Translations under genes and position numbers: made by a program
Shown: positions 34,404 to 41,855 of the stretch, piece by piece
How positions within the stretch are numbered: position 1 is the first letter of the stretch
Layout: the number at the start of each line of letters is the position of its first letter
Assembly: GCA_021325515.1 (NCBI GenBank)
Contig: JAJPHC010000033.1
Coordinates: forward strand, 1 to 41,927
From: Acidobacteriota bacterium
Lineage (GTDB): Bacteria; Acidobacteriota; Thermoanaerobaculia; Gp7-AA8
Length of the DNA stretch: 41,927 nucleotides
Direction of reading: 5' to 3'
The notes under the pieces: generated by a model
Told to the model about the DNA's origin: nothing
Seen by the model: the letters and a program-made list of their open reading frames with translations, nothing else
The model's database searches: none

Positions 34404-35218
34404 CCGAATCGACGTACATCCATGGCACCGCGCCCGAAGAACAGCACCGGCTGTCGCTGCTGAACGATGTGCTGCTCAATCCCGCTTCGCTGCGCGAGCT
34501 CGCCTTGCGCGGCGGCGAGCGCATCGTCGATTTCGGTTCCGGCCTCGGGCAGTTCTCGCGTGCCATGGCCAGAGCCGTTCCTCGCGGACACGTCGTCGGC
34601 ATCGAGCGCAGCGAGGAACAGCTCGCGCTCGCACGCAGACTCGCGGCCGATGACGATGAAGCCGATCTCGTCGAGTTTCGCCAGGGCGACGTGCTCAACG
34701 CTGAACTCGAATGGGGGACGTACGACGTCGCCCACGCCCGCTTCGTGCTCGAGCACGTCCCGGATCCGCTGCGCGTCGTGAAGAGCATGGTCCGCGCGGT
34801 TCGCCCCGGCGGCCGCATCGTGCTTGCCGATGATGATCACGATGTGCTGCGCCTCTGGCCCGAGCCGCCCGGCATCGCGGAACTGTGGCGCGCCTACATG
34901 CGCACGTATGACCGGATCGGCAACGATCCCTTCACCGGCCGCAGGCTCGTCCAACTGCTGCACGACGCCGGCGCTCAACCTGTGCGCTGCACCGTGATCT
35001 TCTTCGGCGGCTGCGCAGGCATGGACATCTTTCCAACGCTCGCCGCGAACATGATCGGCGTCGTCCGCAGCGCGCGCGAAACGATTCTCTCGATGGGACT
35101 CTACGAAGAGAAGGCGTTCGATGCGGTTCTGCGCGAGTACGACGGATGGGCGAAGAGGCCCGACGCGGCAATCTGGTTCACGATGCCGTGGGCCGAAGGG
35201 CGCAGAACGAGCTCCTAG
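34400..35218 (+). CDS. Class I SAM-dependent methyltransferase
   Basis: The 272-residue protein begins TESTYIHGTAPEEQHRLSLL and has the SAM-binding motif I RIVDFGSGLGQFSRAMA, the acidic end of strand 2 (HVVGIERS), a motif FRQGDVLNAE and post-I YDVAHARFVLEHVPDPLRVV. The target is unknown. Its ATG at 34400 overlaps the final stop of the DedA-rhodanese frame by four bases; an apparent earlier start inside the rhodanese codons is not convincing. This tight coupling is one argument that ribosomes read through the upstream UGA. Confidence 0.85.
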   Translation: MTESTYIHGTAPEEQHRLSLLNDVLLNPASLRELALRGGERIVDFGSGLGQFSRAMARAVPRGHVVGIERSEEQLALARRLAADDDEADLVEFRQGDVLNAELEWGTYDVAHARFVLEHVPDPLRVVKSMVRAVRPGGRIVLADDDHDVLRLWPEPPGIAELWRAYMRTYDRIGNDPFTGRRLVQLLHDAGAQPVRCTVIFFGGCAGMDIFPTLAANMIGVVRSARETILSMGLYEEKAFDAVLREYDGWAKRPDAAIWFTMPWAEGRRTSS

Positions 35219-35263
35219 CTTGTCCTGGGCGACTGCGCATAAAAGCTGCAGTCTGACTCATCC

Positions 35264-36064
35264 GTGACTGAAGAACTCTCGGAAGCCACCATTCGCTTCT
35301 ATCGCCACGCCTTGAAGATCCTCGCGGATGCGGATGTCCCTGCGCTTGTCGGCGGCGCGTATGCGTTCGCGCGCTACACCGGAATCGAGCGGCACACGAA
35401 GGACTTCGACGTCTTCATTCGCAGCGGCGATTTCGAGAAGGCCGCGGACGCCTTTCGCGCAAGCGGCTACGACGCGGAGCTGACGTTTTCCCACTGGCTG
35501 GGAAAAGCATTTCACGGCGACGATTTCGTCGATCTCATCTTCAGCGCCGGCAACGGCGTCGCGCGAGTCGACGACCTCTGGTTCCAATACGCGGTCGAAG
35601 AGACCGTCTTCGGCGTACCGGTGAAACTGATTCCTCCGGAAGAGATGATCTGGTCGAAGGGACTGATCATGGAGCGCGAGCGCTTCGACGGCGCCGATGT
35701 GCTGCACGTGATGCGCGCGCTCGGTCCGCAGCTCGACTGGCGGCGCCTCATCGATCGCTTCGGCCGTCACTGGCGCGCGCTCTTCGCGCACGTCGTTCTG
35801 TTCGGCTACGTCTATCCATCCGAACGGTCGCGCATACCGGCAGCGGTGCTCGATGAGCTCGGCGCGCGCCTGCGCGCGGAGACGGCGAAGGGCGACGCGG
35901 AAGAGCGCGTCTGTTTCGGCACGATCATTTCACGTCAGCAATATCTGATGGACGTCGATGAATGGGGTTATCTCGACGGCCGGCTGAGCCCGATCGGCAA
36001 CATGTCGGAAGAGGAGATCGCTCACTGGACCGCGGGGATCGCCCAGGACGGAAGCCCGAAATGA
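35264..36064 (+). CDS. Nucleotidyltransferase-fold protein
   Basis: The 266-residue protein, starting at GTG 35264, has the minimal nucleotidyltransferase signature: VGGAYAFARYTGIERHTKDFDVFI, with the GG helix turn and the DxD-type acidic pair, then helical sequence containing VDLIFSAGN with a third acidic residue, and EEMIWSKGL. This resembles the MNT/AbiEii-like or kanamycin-nucleotidyltransferase-type group, often called nucleotidyltransferase family proteins of unknown substrate. It ends in the overlap (ATGA) with a metallophosphoesterase gene, so the two are a coupled pair; a synthesis-removal relation is possible but not shown. Confidence 0.72.
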   Translation: MTEELSEATIRFYRHALKILADADVPALVGGAYAFARYTGIERHTKDFDVFIRSGDFEKAADAFRASGYDAELTFSHWLGKAFHGDDFVDLIFSAGNGVARVDDLWFQYAVEETVFGVPVKLIPPEEMIWSKGLIMERERFDGADVLHVMRALGPQLDWRRLIDRFGRHWRALFAHVVLFGYVYPSERSRIPAAVLDELGARLRAETAKGDAEERVCFGTIISRQQYLMDVDEWGYLDGRLSPIGNMSEEEIAHWTAGIAQDGSPK

Positions 36065-36822
36065 CCAACGAACGAACGACTCTGCGCATCGCCGCCGTTG
36101 CGGACATTCATGTGAAGAAGACCTCGCAGGGGGCGTTTCAGAATCTCTTCGCGAGCGCGACGGAAGCGGCGGATGTGATGCTGCTGTGCGGCGACCTCAC
36201 CGACTACGGCTCGGTCGAGGAAGCGAAGGTGCTCGCGAAGGAGATCACGACCTCGCTGCGGATCCCGGCAATCGGCGTGCTCGGGAATCACGACTACGAA
36301 TCGGACAGCGAAGCGGAGATCGTCCGCATCCTCACGGATGCAGGAGTGACGATGCTCGACGGCGACTCCTACGAGCTGCACGGCGTCGGTTTCGCGGGAG
36401 TGAAGGGATTCGGCGGAGGCTTCGGCCGCCGCGCGCTCGGCGCGTGGGGCGAGAAGATGATCAAGAGCTTCGTGCACGAGGCGATCGAAGAATCGCTCAA
36501 GCTCGAAGCCGCGCTGGCAAGGCTGCGGACGCCGCAAAAGATCGGCGTGCTGCACTACTCGCCGATTCAGGCCACCGTCGAAGGCGAGCCGCTGGAGATC
36601 GTCGCGTTCCTCGGATCCTCGCGTCTCGAAGAGCCGCTGGACCGCTATCGCGTCACCGCGGTGTTTCACGGACATGCGCATCGCGGCTCGCCGGAAGGCC
36701 GGACGAAGGCGAATGCGCCCGTGTACAACGTGGCGATGCCGGTGCTGGCATCCCTGTTCCCCGATCGTCCGCCGTTCCGCGTGATTGAAGTCCCGATCGG
36801 CGAGCCGGCATTCGCGGGATAG
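36061..36822 (+). CDS. Calcineurin-type metallophosphoesterase
   Basis: The 253-residue protein has the full metal-ligand set of the metallophosphoesterase superfamily: ADIHV (DxH), MLLCGDLTDYG (GD), VLGNHDYES (GNHD), LHYSP (H) and FHGHAHRGS (GHxH). It should hydrolyse phosphomono- or diesters in the cytoplasm; no signal peptide is seen. Its ATG overlaps the preceding nucleotidyltransferase gene by four bases, and an EgtB-like gene follows after 9 bases. The glycine-rich KGFGGGFGRRALG stretch near residue 120 may form a substrate loop. Confidence 0.88.
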   Translation: MTNERTTLRIAAVADIHVKKTSQGAFQNLFASATEAADVMLLCGDLTDYGSVEEAKVLAKEITTSLRIPAIGVLGNHDYESDSEAEIVRILTDAGVTMLDGDSYELHGVGFAGVKGFGGGFGRRALGAWGEKMIKSFVHEAIEESLKLEAALARLRTPQKIGVLHYSPIQATVEGEPLEIVAFLGSSRLEEPLDRYRVTAVFHGHAHRGSPEGRTKANAPVYNVAMPVLASLFPDRPPFRVIEVPIGEPAFAG

Positions 36823-36831
36823 AATTCCGGC

Positions 36832-38163
36832 GTGAGACACGCGGCATTTCCGCGCGGCATCACGCGCGAAGACCTCGTCCGCTGGTATCGAGCAGGCCGC
36901 AAGCTTTCGAAGGCGATCTTTTCGATTCCGGTCGAAAGCGCGTATTACGAACGGCCGATCGATCTGCGCAATCCGATCGTTTTTTACGAAGGCCATCTCC
37001 CCGCGTTTGCGGTGAATACCCTCATCAAGCTCGCGATGCAGCAGGGGGGAATCGACGAGCACTACGAAGTGCTCTTCGCGCGCGGCATCGATCCCGACAG
37101 CGCCGACGCCGTGAAGAATCCCACCGATGTCTGGCCGAAACGGAACGACGTCCTCCGCTACGGGATGCAGGCCGATGCGATGATCGAAGACACCCTCGGC
37201 TATGCGGAAATCGAAAACGATTCCGTTCCGCAACTGCGCGGTGCCGAAGCTGCGATCGCGATCCTCGAGCACGAACAGATGCATCAGGAAACGCTGCTGT
37301 ACATGTTTCACAATCTTCCGTACTCGAAGAAGGTGAAGCAGCCGGCGCTCGCCGCCGCGCAGCCGGCACCCGTCACGGCGCGCGAGAGCGGCATGGTTCT
37401 AATTCCTGCCGGGATCGCGACCCTCGGCGGCGAAGACGGCGTGTTCGGCTGGGACAACGAGTTTCCATCTCTCCGCGTCGAGGTTCCCGAGTTTCACGTC
37501 GATCGCCACAACGTAACCAATGGCGAGTTCCTGCAGTTCGTCGACGCGGGAGGCTATCGCGAGCGTTCGTTGTGGAGCGACGCAGGGTGGAACTGGATCA
37601 CCGGCAACGACATCTCGCATCCGAACTTCTGGCTTCGCAATGAGCGCGGCTGGTTCTGGCGCGGCATGTTTGCGCTGGCGCCGCTGCCTGAAGATTGTCC
37701 GGTGTACGTCACGCTCGCCGAGGCGCAGGCTTATGCTCGCTGGCGCAATGCGCGCGTGATGACGGAGGCCGAGTATCACCGCGCGGCGTTCGGGACTCCG
37801 TCGGGCGACGAGCGGCAGTTCCCGTGGGGAGACGAGCCCGCAGATCCGTCGCGCGGCAATTTCGGATTCGCGAACTGGGATCCTGTTCCGGTCGGTTCGT
37901 ATCCTGCAGGCGCCAGTGCGTTTGGTGTTCACGACCTCGCCGGGAACGGCTGGGAATGGACCTCGACGCCGTTCGCCGGCTTTCCGGGATTCCAACCGAT
38001 GGCCTCGTATCCGGTCTACTCGACCGATTTCTTCGATGGCGAGCACTACGTTCTGAAAGGGGCGTCACCTGCGACGTCGCCGGAGTTGATTCGCCGCAGT
38101 TTTCGCAACTGGTTCCGCGGCACCTATCCCTATCTCTACGCCACGTTTCGCTGCGCGCAGTGA
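36832..38163 (+). CDS. EgtB-like DinB/FGE-sulfatase fold protein
   Basis: The 443-residue protein starts at GTG 36832. Its N-terminal DinB-like domain carries the iron-binding HxxxHxE of EgtB/OvoA-type sulfoxide synthases (EHEQMHQETLL; His147, His151, Glu153). The C-terminal formylglycine-generating-type domain (about 185-443) contains MVLIPAGIATLGG, DNEFPSLRVEVPEFHVDRHN, WGDEPADPSRGNFGF, DLAGNGWEWTST and the closing YLYATFRCAQ. EgtB forms the C-S bond in ergothioneine synthesis. No EgtD-type histidine methyltransferase is adjacent in this window (the methyltransferase two genes upstream is not clearly of that type), so the substrate may differ. Confidence 0.82.
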   Translation: MRHAAFPRGITREDLVRWYRAGRKLSKAIFSIPVESAYYERPIDLRNPIVFYEGHLPAFAVNTLIKLAMQQGGIDEHYEVLFARGIDPDSADAVKNPTDVWPKRNDVLRYGMQADAMIEDTLGYAEIENDSVPQLRGAEAAIAILEHEQMHQETLLYMFHNLPYSKKVKQPALAAAQPAPVTARESGMVLIPAGIATLGGEDGVFGWDNEFPSLRVEVPEFHVDRHNVTNGEFLQFVDAGGYRERSLWSDAGWNWITGNDISHPNFWLRNERGWFWRGMFALAPLPEDCPVYVTLAEAQAYARWRNARVMTEAEYHRAAFGTPSGDERQFPWGDEPADPSRGNFGFANWDPVPVGSYPAGASAFGVHDLAGNGWEWTSTPFAGFPGFQPMASYPVYSTDFFDGEHYVLKGASPATSPELIRRSFRNWFRGTYPYLYATFRCAQ

Positions 38164-38215
38164 GACATGTGCCGGCGCTCACTTCGCCGGTGCGCGTCAT
38201 GCATTACGAACGCGC

Positions 38216-38845
38216 ATGGAAATGAAGACCTACAAAGCGAAACAGTTCAATCTCAGCGGGCTCACCGGCATCTCCGACAAGACGCTGGAGATGCACTTCA
38301 AGCTCTATGAAGGCTATGTCACGAACACGAACACGCTGACGGAGCGGATTGCGGCGATCCTCTCCGACGGAAAAGTCGATCAGGAAGAGATGCCTGCGTA
38401 TTCGGAGCTGACGCGCCGTCTGGGCTTCGAGTACAACGGGATGGTTCTGCACGAGTACTACTTCGGCAACCTGCGCAATGGTGGCGGAGGAGATCCGGAT
38501 CGCCGGTCGGAGTTCATGCAGGCGGTTTCGCGGAGCTTCCCTTCCTACGAGATCTGGAAGGCGGATTTCGTCAGTGTGGGAAAGATGCGCGGCGTCGGCT
38601 GGGCGATCTGCTACCTCGATCCCGCCAACGGCCTCGTCTCGAATCACTGGATCACGCTGCATGAGACCGGCAACGTCGCCGGCTTCATCCCGCTGCTGGT
38701 GATGGATGTGTGGGAACACGCGTTCCTCCTCGACTACAAGCCATCGGATCGCCCGAAATACATCGAGGCATTCATGGCCAACGTCGATTGGAACGTGATC
38801 GAGAGCCGGCTGAGCGCGGTTCAGGTGAGTGCAACGGCGCGTTAG
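38216..38845 (+). CDS. Fe/Mn superoxide dismutase family protein
   Basis: The 209-residue cytoplasmic protein matches the Fe/Mn-SOD fold. An N-terminal helix pair contains LEMHFKLYEGYVTNTNTL (first metal His), LHEYYFGNL carries the second His, and the C-terminal domain has the DVWEHAFLLDY metal-ligand motif (Asp and His). WAICYLD corresponds to the usual SOD central strand. It detoxifies superoxide to peroxide and oxygen. The residues deciding Fe or Mn preference could not be fixed. It is the last chromosomal gene before the integron cassette array; the EgtB-like gene ends 52 bases upstream. Confidence 0.88.
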   Translation: MEMKTYKAKQFNLSGLTGISDKTLEMHFKLYEGYVTNTNTLTERIAAILSDGKVDQEEMPAYSELTRRLGFEYNGMVLHEYYFGNLRNGGGGDPDRRSEFMQAVSRSFPSYEIWKADFVSVGKMRGVGWAICYLDPANGLVSNHWITLHETGNVAGFIPLLVMDVWEHAFLLDYKPSDRPKYIEAFMANVDWNVIESRLSAVQVSATAR

Positions 38846-39168
38846 CCACGGATAGGCAACCGGTGCTCCGCACAGAGCGCCACACGCAACACCATTCGAT
38901 CGCCGCCCACCTGCTGGAGGCGGCTACGACGATGGTGTACTGCTATGTGTAGAGCGCGCGTGGAGAATTGATGGGCTCAGGAAGTCAGCCTATCGCAGCC
39001 GAAATAGGCTGCCCAAAAACAGCCTATCGCACACCAGTCCCGAACTAGGCCGACAACGATGCGGGCTGCGCGAAGGAGTAAAATCAACCCCAAGAGCTGG
39101 TTGGCCGGGAAGGACCATGATTCCGCGTTTCCGGTTTGGAGTGGTACGTGTAATCAGCTTAGGACCCA
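38846..39168 (+). other. Non-coding leader of the cassette array (possible attI region)
   Basis: No gene is supported here. It contains an ordered set of repeats: CAGCCTATCGCA at 38986-38997 and again at 39020-39031, with the inverse TAGGCTG at 39005-39011 between them. ATAGGCTG (39004-39011) and CAGCCTAT (39020-39027) form an 8-bp hairpin, and GCAGCC (38995-39000) with GGCTGC (39007-39012) a rival one. The stretch ends in the integron core site. An integrase gene would be expected here in a complete integron but none is present. Confidence 0.5.
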
Positions 39169-39175
39169 GTTAGAC
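39169..39175 (+). other. Integron core site at array start (attI-like)
   Basis: GTTAGAC at 39169-39175 fits GTTRRRY and begins cassette 1. No RYYYAAC partner and no imperfect palindrome of attC type lies upstream within about 150 bases, so it is more like an attI than an attC core. The following CGCC matches the reverse complement of the cassette-1 R'' context. Confidence 0.6.
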
Positions 39176-39180
39176 GCCTA

Positions 39181-39420
39181 ATGTTAAGAATCTGGCTCGC
39201 ATTCATGTTCGTGGCTTTCGCGGTCACGGTCGTCGCCGGCTCCATGGTCCAGATTCGCGAGCATGGATCGGCGAAGGCCTTTCGTGAGCGCCGTCTGCTC
39301 GACGTCTATTGGCACGAGCGAACCGCGCTCGAACGCGCACTGCTCTGGCCGGGCTTCATTGCGTTCTTGGTAACCGTCATCGCCATCGCAATCGCAACTC
39401 TCGTTCGGCGATTCGTCTGA
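39181..39420 (+). CDS. Cassette 1: small membrane protein (79 aa)
   Basis: This short protein starts 6 bases after the core site and has two hydrophobic helices (about 2-22, LRIWLAFMFVAFAVTVVAGS, and 57-77, FIAFLVTVIAIAIATLVRRF) with a charged loop between them (residues 25-52). No family is recognised. No Shine-Dalgarno is seen, as is common for cassette genes. It is preceded only by the attI-like core and so is the first cassette in line for any external promoter. Confidence 0.7.
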   Translation: MLRIWLAFMFVAFAVTVVAGSMVQIREHGSAKAFRERRLLDVYWHERTALERALLWPGFIAFLVTVIAIAIATLVRRFV

Positions 39421-39530
39421 ATCACCGCGGTCGGGAAGCAGTGGTCGACCGCTTGTTGCCAGCGAATCGTGTGGGGCGCGACCGACTCATCGGCAAAACA
39501 CGCCAGGAGATCAACCGGCAAGTGGCCGGC

Positions 39531-39632
39531 GTCTAACTCTCGGCTGCAGCGGACTTCGACCCGCTCGCCGGCCATGCTATCCTGCACGTTCTTCGCGGCG
39601 GGTCGAAGCCGCTGAGCCGAAAAACGTTGGGC
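39531..39632 (+). repeat. attC site of cassette 1
   Basis: R'' GTCTAAC (39531-39537) and R' GTTGGGC (39626-39632). Inner arms: GCAGCGGACTTCGACCCGC against GCGGGTCGAAGCCGCTGA, pairing with one or two unpaired bases of the extrahelical type. R'' with its flank is the exact complement of the cassette's own 5' end GTTAGACGCC. Confidence 0.9.
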
Positions 39633-39676
39633 GGCTAAAGAAACCCTGCGATAACGGCACGAAGGTACAACTGGTC

Positions 39677-40087
39677 ATGACGGTATCGCTTCACGCTGGC
39701 CCAGAATCGTTTGAAGTTGGCGCGGGTTCGTTCTTCAACTCGTTCTTTTCCACCGTTTCCGCTCGCTTGGAGAATGACCGGTGGGGATCTCGTTTCCCTG
39801 CCATCATGAAGGGGCTGTTTCCCGGCCGGCTCCCCGCTGATGCAATTCCCGTTGCGCTCGCGGAGCTTCGATCCATACGCCAGGAGTTCGCGCGCCTTCA
39901 ACCGGATGCGCTGGTTTGGGATTACGAAGACCGAACGAAAGGGCCACCTTGGGGTAAGCAGCGCGCCGGCTACATCACCACTCTTGCAGAGAATTTCGTC
40001 ACTTCCGACGGCAAAGATCTCTTTGAAGTGATCAAGGCAGCACTGGAAACGGCCGCTTCGCGAAACTGCGACGTTGAGATCAAGTAA
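39677..40087 (+). CDS. Cassette 2: Imm70-like immunity protein (136 aa)
   Basis: The protein opens TVSLHAGPESFEVGAGSFFN, followed by SFFSTVSARLENDRWGSRFP. Its middle part PADAIPVALAEL ends in VWDYEDRTKGPPWG, and the C-terminal ITTLAENFVTSDGKDLFEVI closes the domain. These are the segments I associate with the Imm70 immunity family of polymorphic-toxin systems; homologues usually protect against a cognate toxin. No toxin is encoded in the same cassette, so it could be an orphan immunity protein captured by the integron. There is no signal peptide, fitting a cytoplasmic role. Family assignment is from memory. Confidence 0.65.
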   Translation: MTVSLHAGPESFEVGAGSFFNSFFSTVSARLENDRWGSRFPAIMKGLFPGRLPADAIPVALAELRSIRQEFARLQPDALVWDYEDRTKGPPWGKQRAGYITTLAENFVTSDGKDLFEVIKAALETAASRNCDVEIK

Positions 40088-40099
40088 CCAGTGTTCGCC

Positions 40100-40205
40100 G
40101 CCCAACTCGCGCTTGCAGCGGACGTGGCCCGCTGCGTTGCCGCGTCGCAAGTGCGTTACCATTTCGCGTCGCGGGCCACGCCGCTGAAGCGCAGCTCCGT
40201 TAGGC
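40100..40205 (+). repeat. attC site of cassette 2
   Basis: R'' GCCCAAC (40100-40106) and R' GTTAGGC (40199-40205). Inner arms are GCAGCGGACGTGGCCCGC and GCGGGCCACGCCGCTGA. R'' context GCCGCCCAAC is the reverse complement of the start of cassette 2, GTTGGGCGGC. Confidence 0.9.
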
Positions 40206-40211
40206 GCCTGA

Positions 40212-40571
40212 ATGTACGTCGCAGTAATAGGGTTGTTTCTTCTCGAGATCACGTGCCTCATCGTGGCTTGGGCCTCCATCTCATCAGCCACTGACCTAGG
40301 TTTGGCGCGACGGCTCGTGACCAGATTCTCGCTGGTTCTCATCAGTGGGGCCGCGGCGGCGCAGGCATATCACTACGGGTGGGCGGTGTTCGGTTGGCCG
40401 TACGGGTCGCGTCGGTTCTTCGACATCTTTGTGCAGGTACTGATCGTCATCTCGGCCGTCGCCTTCGCCGGCTCATGGTTCGCCAAAGGAAGGCTTCGCG
40501 CATCGGCGCTCATCGCTTCCGCTTTGGTCGGTGCGTTCTGGTATATGGTCGCCGTAATTTCGTGGGTGTGA
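40212..40571 (+). CDS. Cassette 3: four-helix membrane protein (119 aa)
   Basis: ATG 40212 follows the core site by 6 bases. The protein has four hydrophobic segments (about 3-25, 37-55, 68-88 and 97-117) and short loops; the second loop contains WPYGSRRFF. No family is recognised. It is promoterless within its cassette and would rely on read-through from cassette 2 or further upstream. Confidence 0.65.
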   Translation: MYVAVIGLFLLEITCLIVAWASISSATDLGLARRLVTRFSLVLISGAAAAQAYHYGWAVFGWPYGSRRFFDIFVQVLIVISAVAFAGSWFAKGRLRASALIASALVGAFWYMVAVISWV

Positions 40572-40654
40572 CAGTTCGGACTGCTTCGAAGCACCGTACC
40601 AAGATCACTTCAAATGGCTGGGAGTCCCAAGAATTCAATCGGCAAGTGGCGGGC

Positions 40655-40772
40655 GCCTAACTCGGCACTGCAGCGGATGCCGTGCCGTTCGTCGCCGCTT
40701 TCCGTTCGAGCGTCACCTTCAGGTATGCTGTCGTGTGAGGCACGGCACCGCTGAGTGCCAACAACGTTAGGC
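40655..40772 (+). repeat. attC site of cassette 3
   Basis: R'' GCCTAAC (40655-40661) and R' GTTAGGC (40766-40772). Inner arms are GCAGCGGATGCCGTGCC and GGCACGGCACCGCTGA. It is the longest of the five (118 bases) because of a larger apical loop. Own-end match: GGCGCCTAAC is complementary to GTTAGGCGCC at the start of cassette 3. Confidence 0.9.
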
Positions 40773-40781
40773 GTCTCGACC

Positions 40782-41063
40782 ATGAAATACCCCGACCGAC
40801 ATCCAGCACTCCGACTCTATTTGCGCCTTGGATCGGTGATCACCTTCCTCGGCGCTTTTTGGGTGATCGTCGGCGCTGTTGCCAACGCCAAGGCCGGCCC
40901 GCATCCCGGTGAGGCCGCTCCATGGCAGCTTGCCTGGTGGGGAATGTTCGGGTGGGGCTATGGTGTCGCGCTGATCGTTCTTGGCGTGTGCATTCTCATC
41001 GTTCGTGCTGTCAGAAAACGCTCAGTCCTTTTCGGTGATCGCATCCGGAACGAGTACAACTAG
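40782..41063 (+). CDS. Cassette 4: small membrane protein (93 aa)
   Basis: Start at ATG 40782 (MKYPDRHPALRLYLRLG); an upstream ATG at 40755 lies inside attC and is not likely. Two hydrophobic helices (about 18-36, SVITFLGAFWVIVGAVANA, and 55-77, GYGVALIVLGVCILIVRAV) flank a Trp-rich loop (PWQLAWWGMFGWG). No family is recognised. Confidence 0.65.
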   Translation: MKYPDRHPALRLYLRLGSVITFLGAFWVIVGAVANAKAGPHPGEAAPWQLAWWGMFGWGYGVALIVLGVCILIVRAVRKRSVLFGDRIRNEYN

Positions 41064-41170
41064 CGCGGGCCGAAGTCCCTTGAACCGCAAAGATTTTCGT
41101 GTGCGGTACCAAGGTCGCAAGACCTCAGACCCCACAGGGCTACCAAGAAATCAACCGGCAAGTGGCACGC

Positions 41171-41272
41171 GCCTAACTCATGGCTGCAGCGGACTTCGTC
41201 CCGCTCGCCGGCTATACTATCCTGCAAGTCTCTGCCGGCGGAACGAAGCCGCTGAGCCAAGGGACGTTGGGC
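41171..41272 (+). repeat. attC site of cassette 4
   Basis: R'' GCCTAAC (41171-41177) and R' GTTGGGC (41266-41272). Inner arms are GCAGCGGACTTCGTCCCGC and GCGGAACGAAGCCGCTGA. The R'' context CGCCTAAC complements the cassette's own GTTAGGCG start. Confidence 0.9.
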
Positions 41273-41283
41273 GTCTGAAGACT

Positions 41284-41706
41284 ATGGTGGAGCCGGTCGA
41301 GGTCTGGAACCAACTCATCGCAAGAAGTGGCGACCCATCGTCGAAATCCCTTAGCGAAGATGAACGGGCCATTCTGCTCACGAACGTGCTTTTGATCGAA
41401 ACCGAGAACGGCGGCATCTCCGGTCTCCTCTACAACCTCTCCCCCGTAGATCGTGCCTCTTGGTCAGAACTGCGAAGGACCGCGGCTGCAGTTTCTAGGG
41501 TCTGCGTCCATGGCATTGGGGAGTCGCTTTCGGAACTGGCGGACATCCTTGAGAAGGCTCCGCAGTCAAACATCACAGAAACCTGGGGAAGGTTCCTCGC
41601 CCATGTGAGCAACGACCATTTCACCAATCTCACCTCGAGGATCGAGGTACACGTAGGTGATCTCTGGGAAGAGCTTGAAGACTTCACCATCCTGCATTCG
41701 TTCTGA
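41284..41706 (+). CDS. Cassette 5: DMP19-like (DUF4375) protein (140 aa)
   Basis: Start at ATG 41284, 11 bases past the core site. The protein contains the signature-like segment IETENGGISGLLYNLSP, compatible with the E-x-x-NGG-x-x-x-x-x-x-N motif of the DMP19/DUF4375 family, then a helical region AAAVSRVCVHGIGESLSELADILE. DMP19 of Neisseria is a DNA-mimic protein that binds a repressor; many relatives have no known role and occur beside immunity genes. The net charge is acidic, in keeping with the family. The assignment is tentative. Confidence 0.55.
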   Translation: MVEPVEVWNQLIARSGDPSSKSLSEDERAILLTNVLLIETENGGISGLLYNLSPVDRASWSELRRTAAAVSRVCVHGIGESLSELADILEKAPQSNITETWGRFLAHVSNDHFTNLTSRIEVHVGDLWEELEDFTILHSF

Positions 41707-41722
41707 CATCGCCATCAACGAC

Positions 41723-41823
41723 GCCCAACTTTCAGCTGCAGCGGACTTCGACCCGCTCGCTGGTATCCTTGGCTTCACGCTTCCCGTGGCGGGTCGAAGC
41801 CGCTGAGCTGGAGGCCGTTGGGC
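41723..41823 (+). repeat. attC site of cassette 5
   Basis: R'' GCCCAAC (41723-41729) and R' GTTGGGC (41817-41823). Inner arms are GCAGCGGACTTCGACCCGC and GCGGGTCGAAGCCGCTGA, nearly identical to attC of cassette 1. The R'' context GACGCCCAAC complements GTTGGGCGTC at the start of cassette 5. Confidence 0.9.
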
Positions 41824-41855
41824 GGACGACGCGAGCTTTGAAGGGTAGATCATAG

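Noticed and set aside
39121-39175. A sixth attC at the left end of the array
   Set aside because: There is a GTTAGAC core, but no RYYYAAC partner or paired arms in the preceding 150 bases; it is treated as attI-like.
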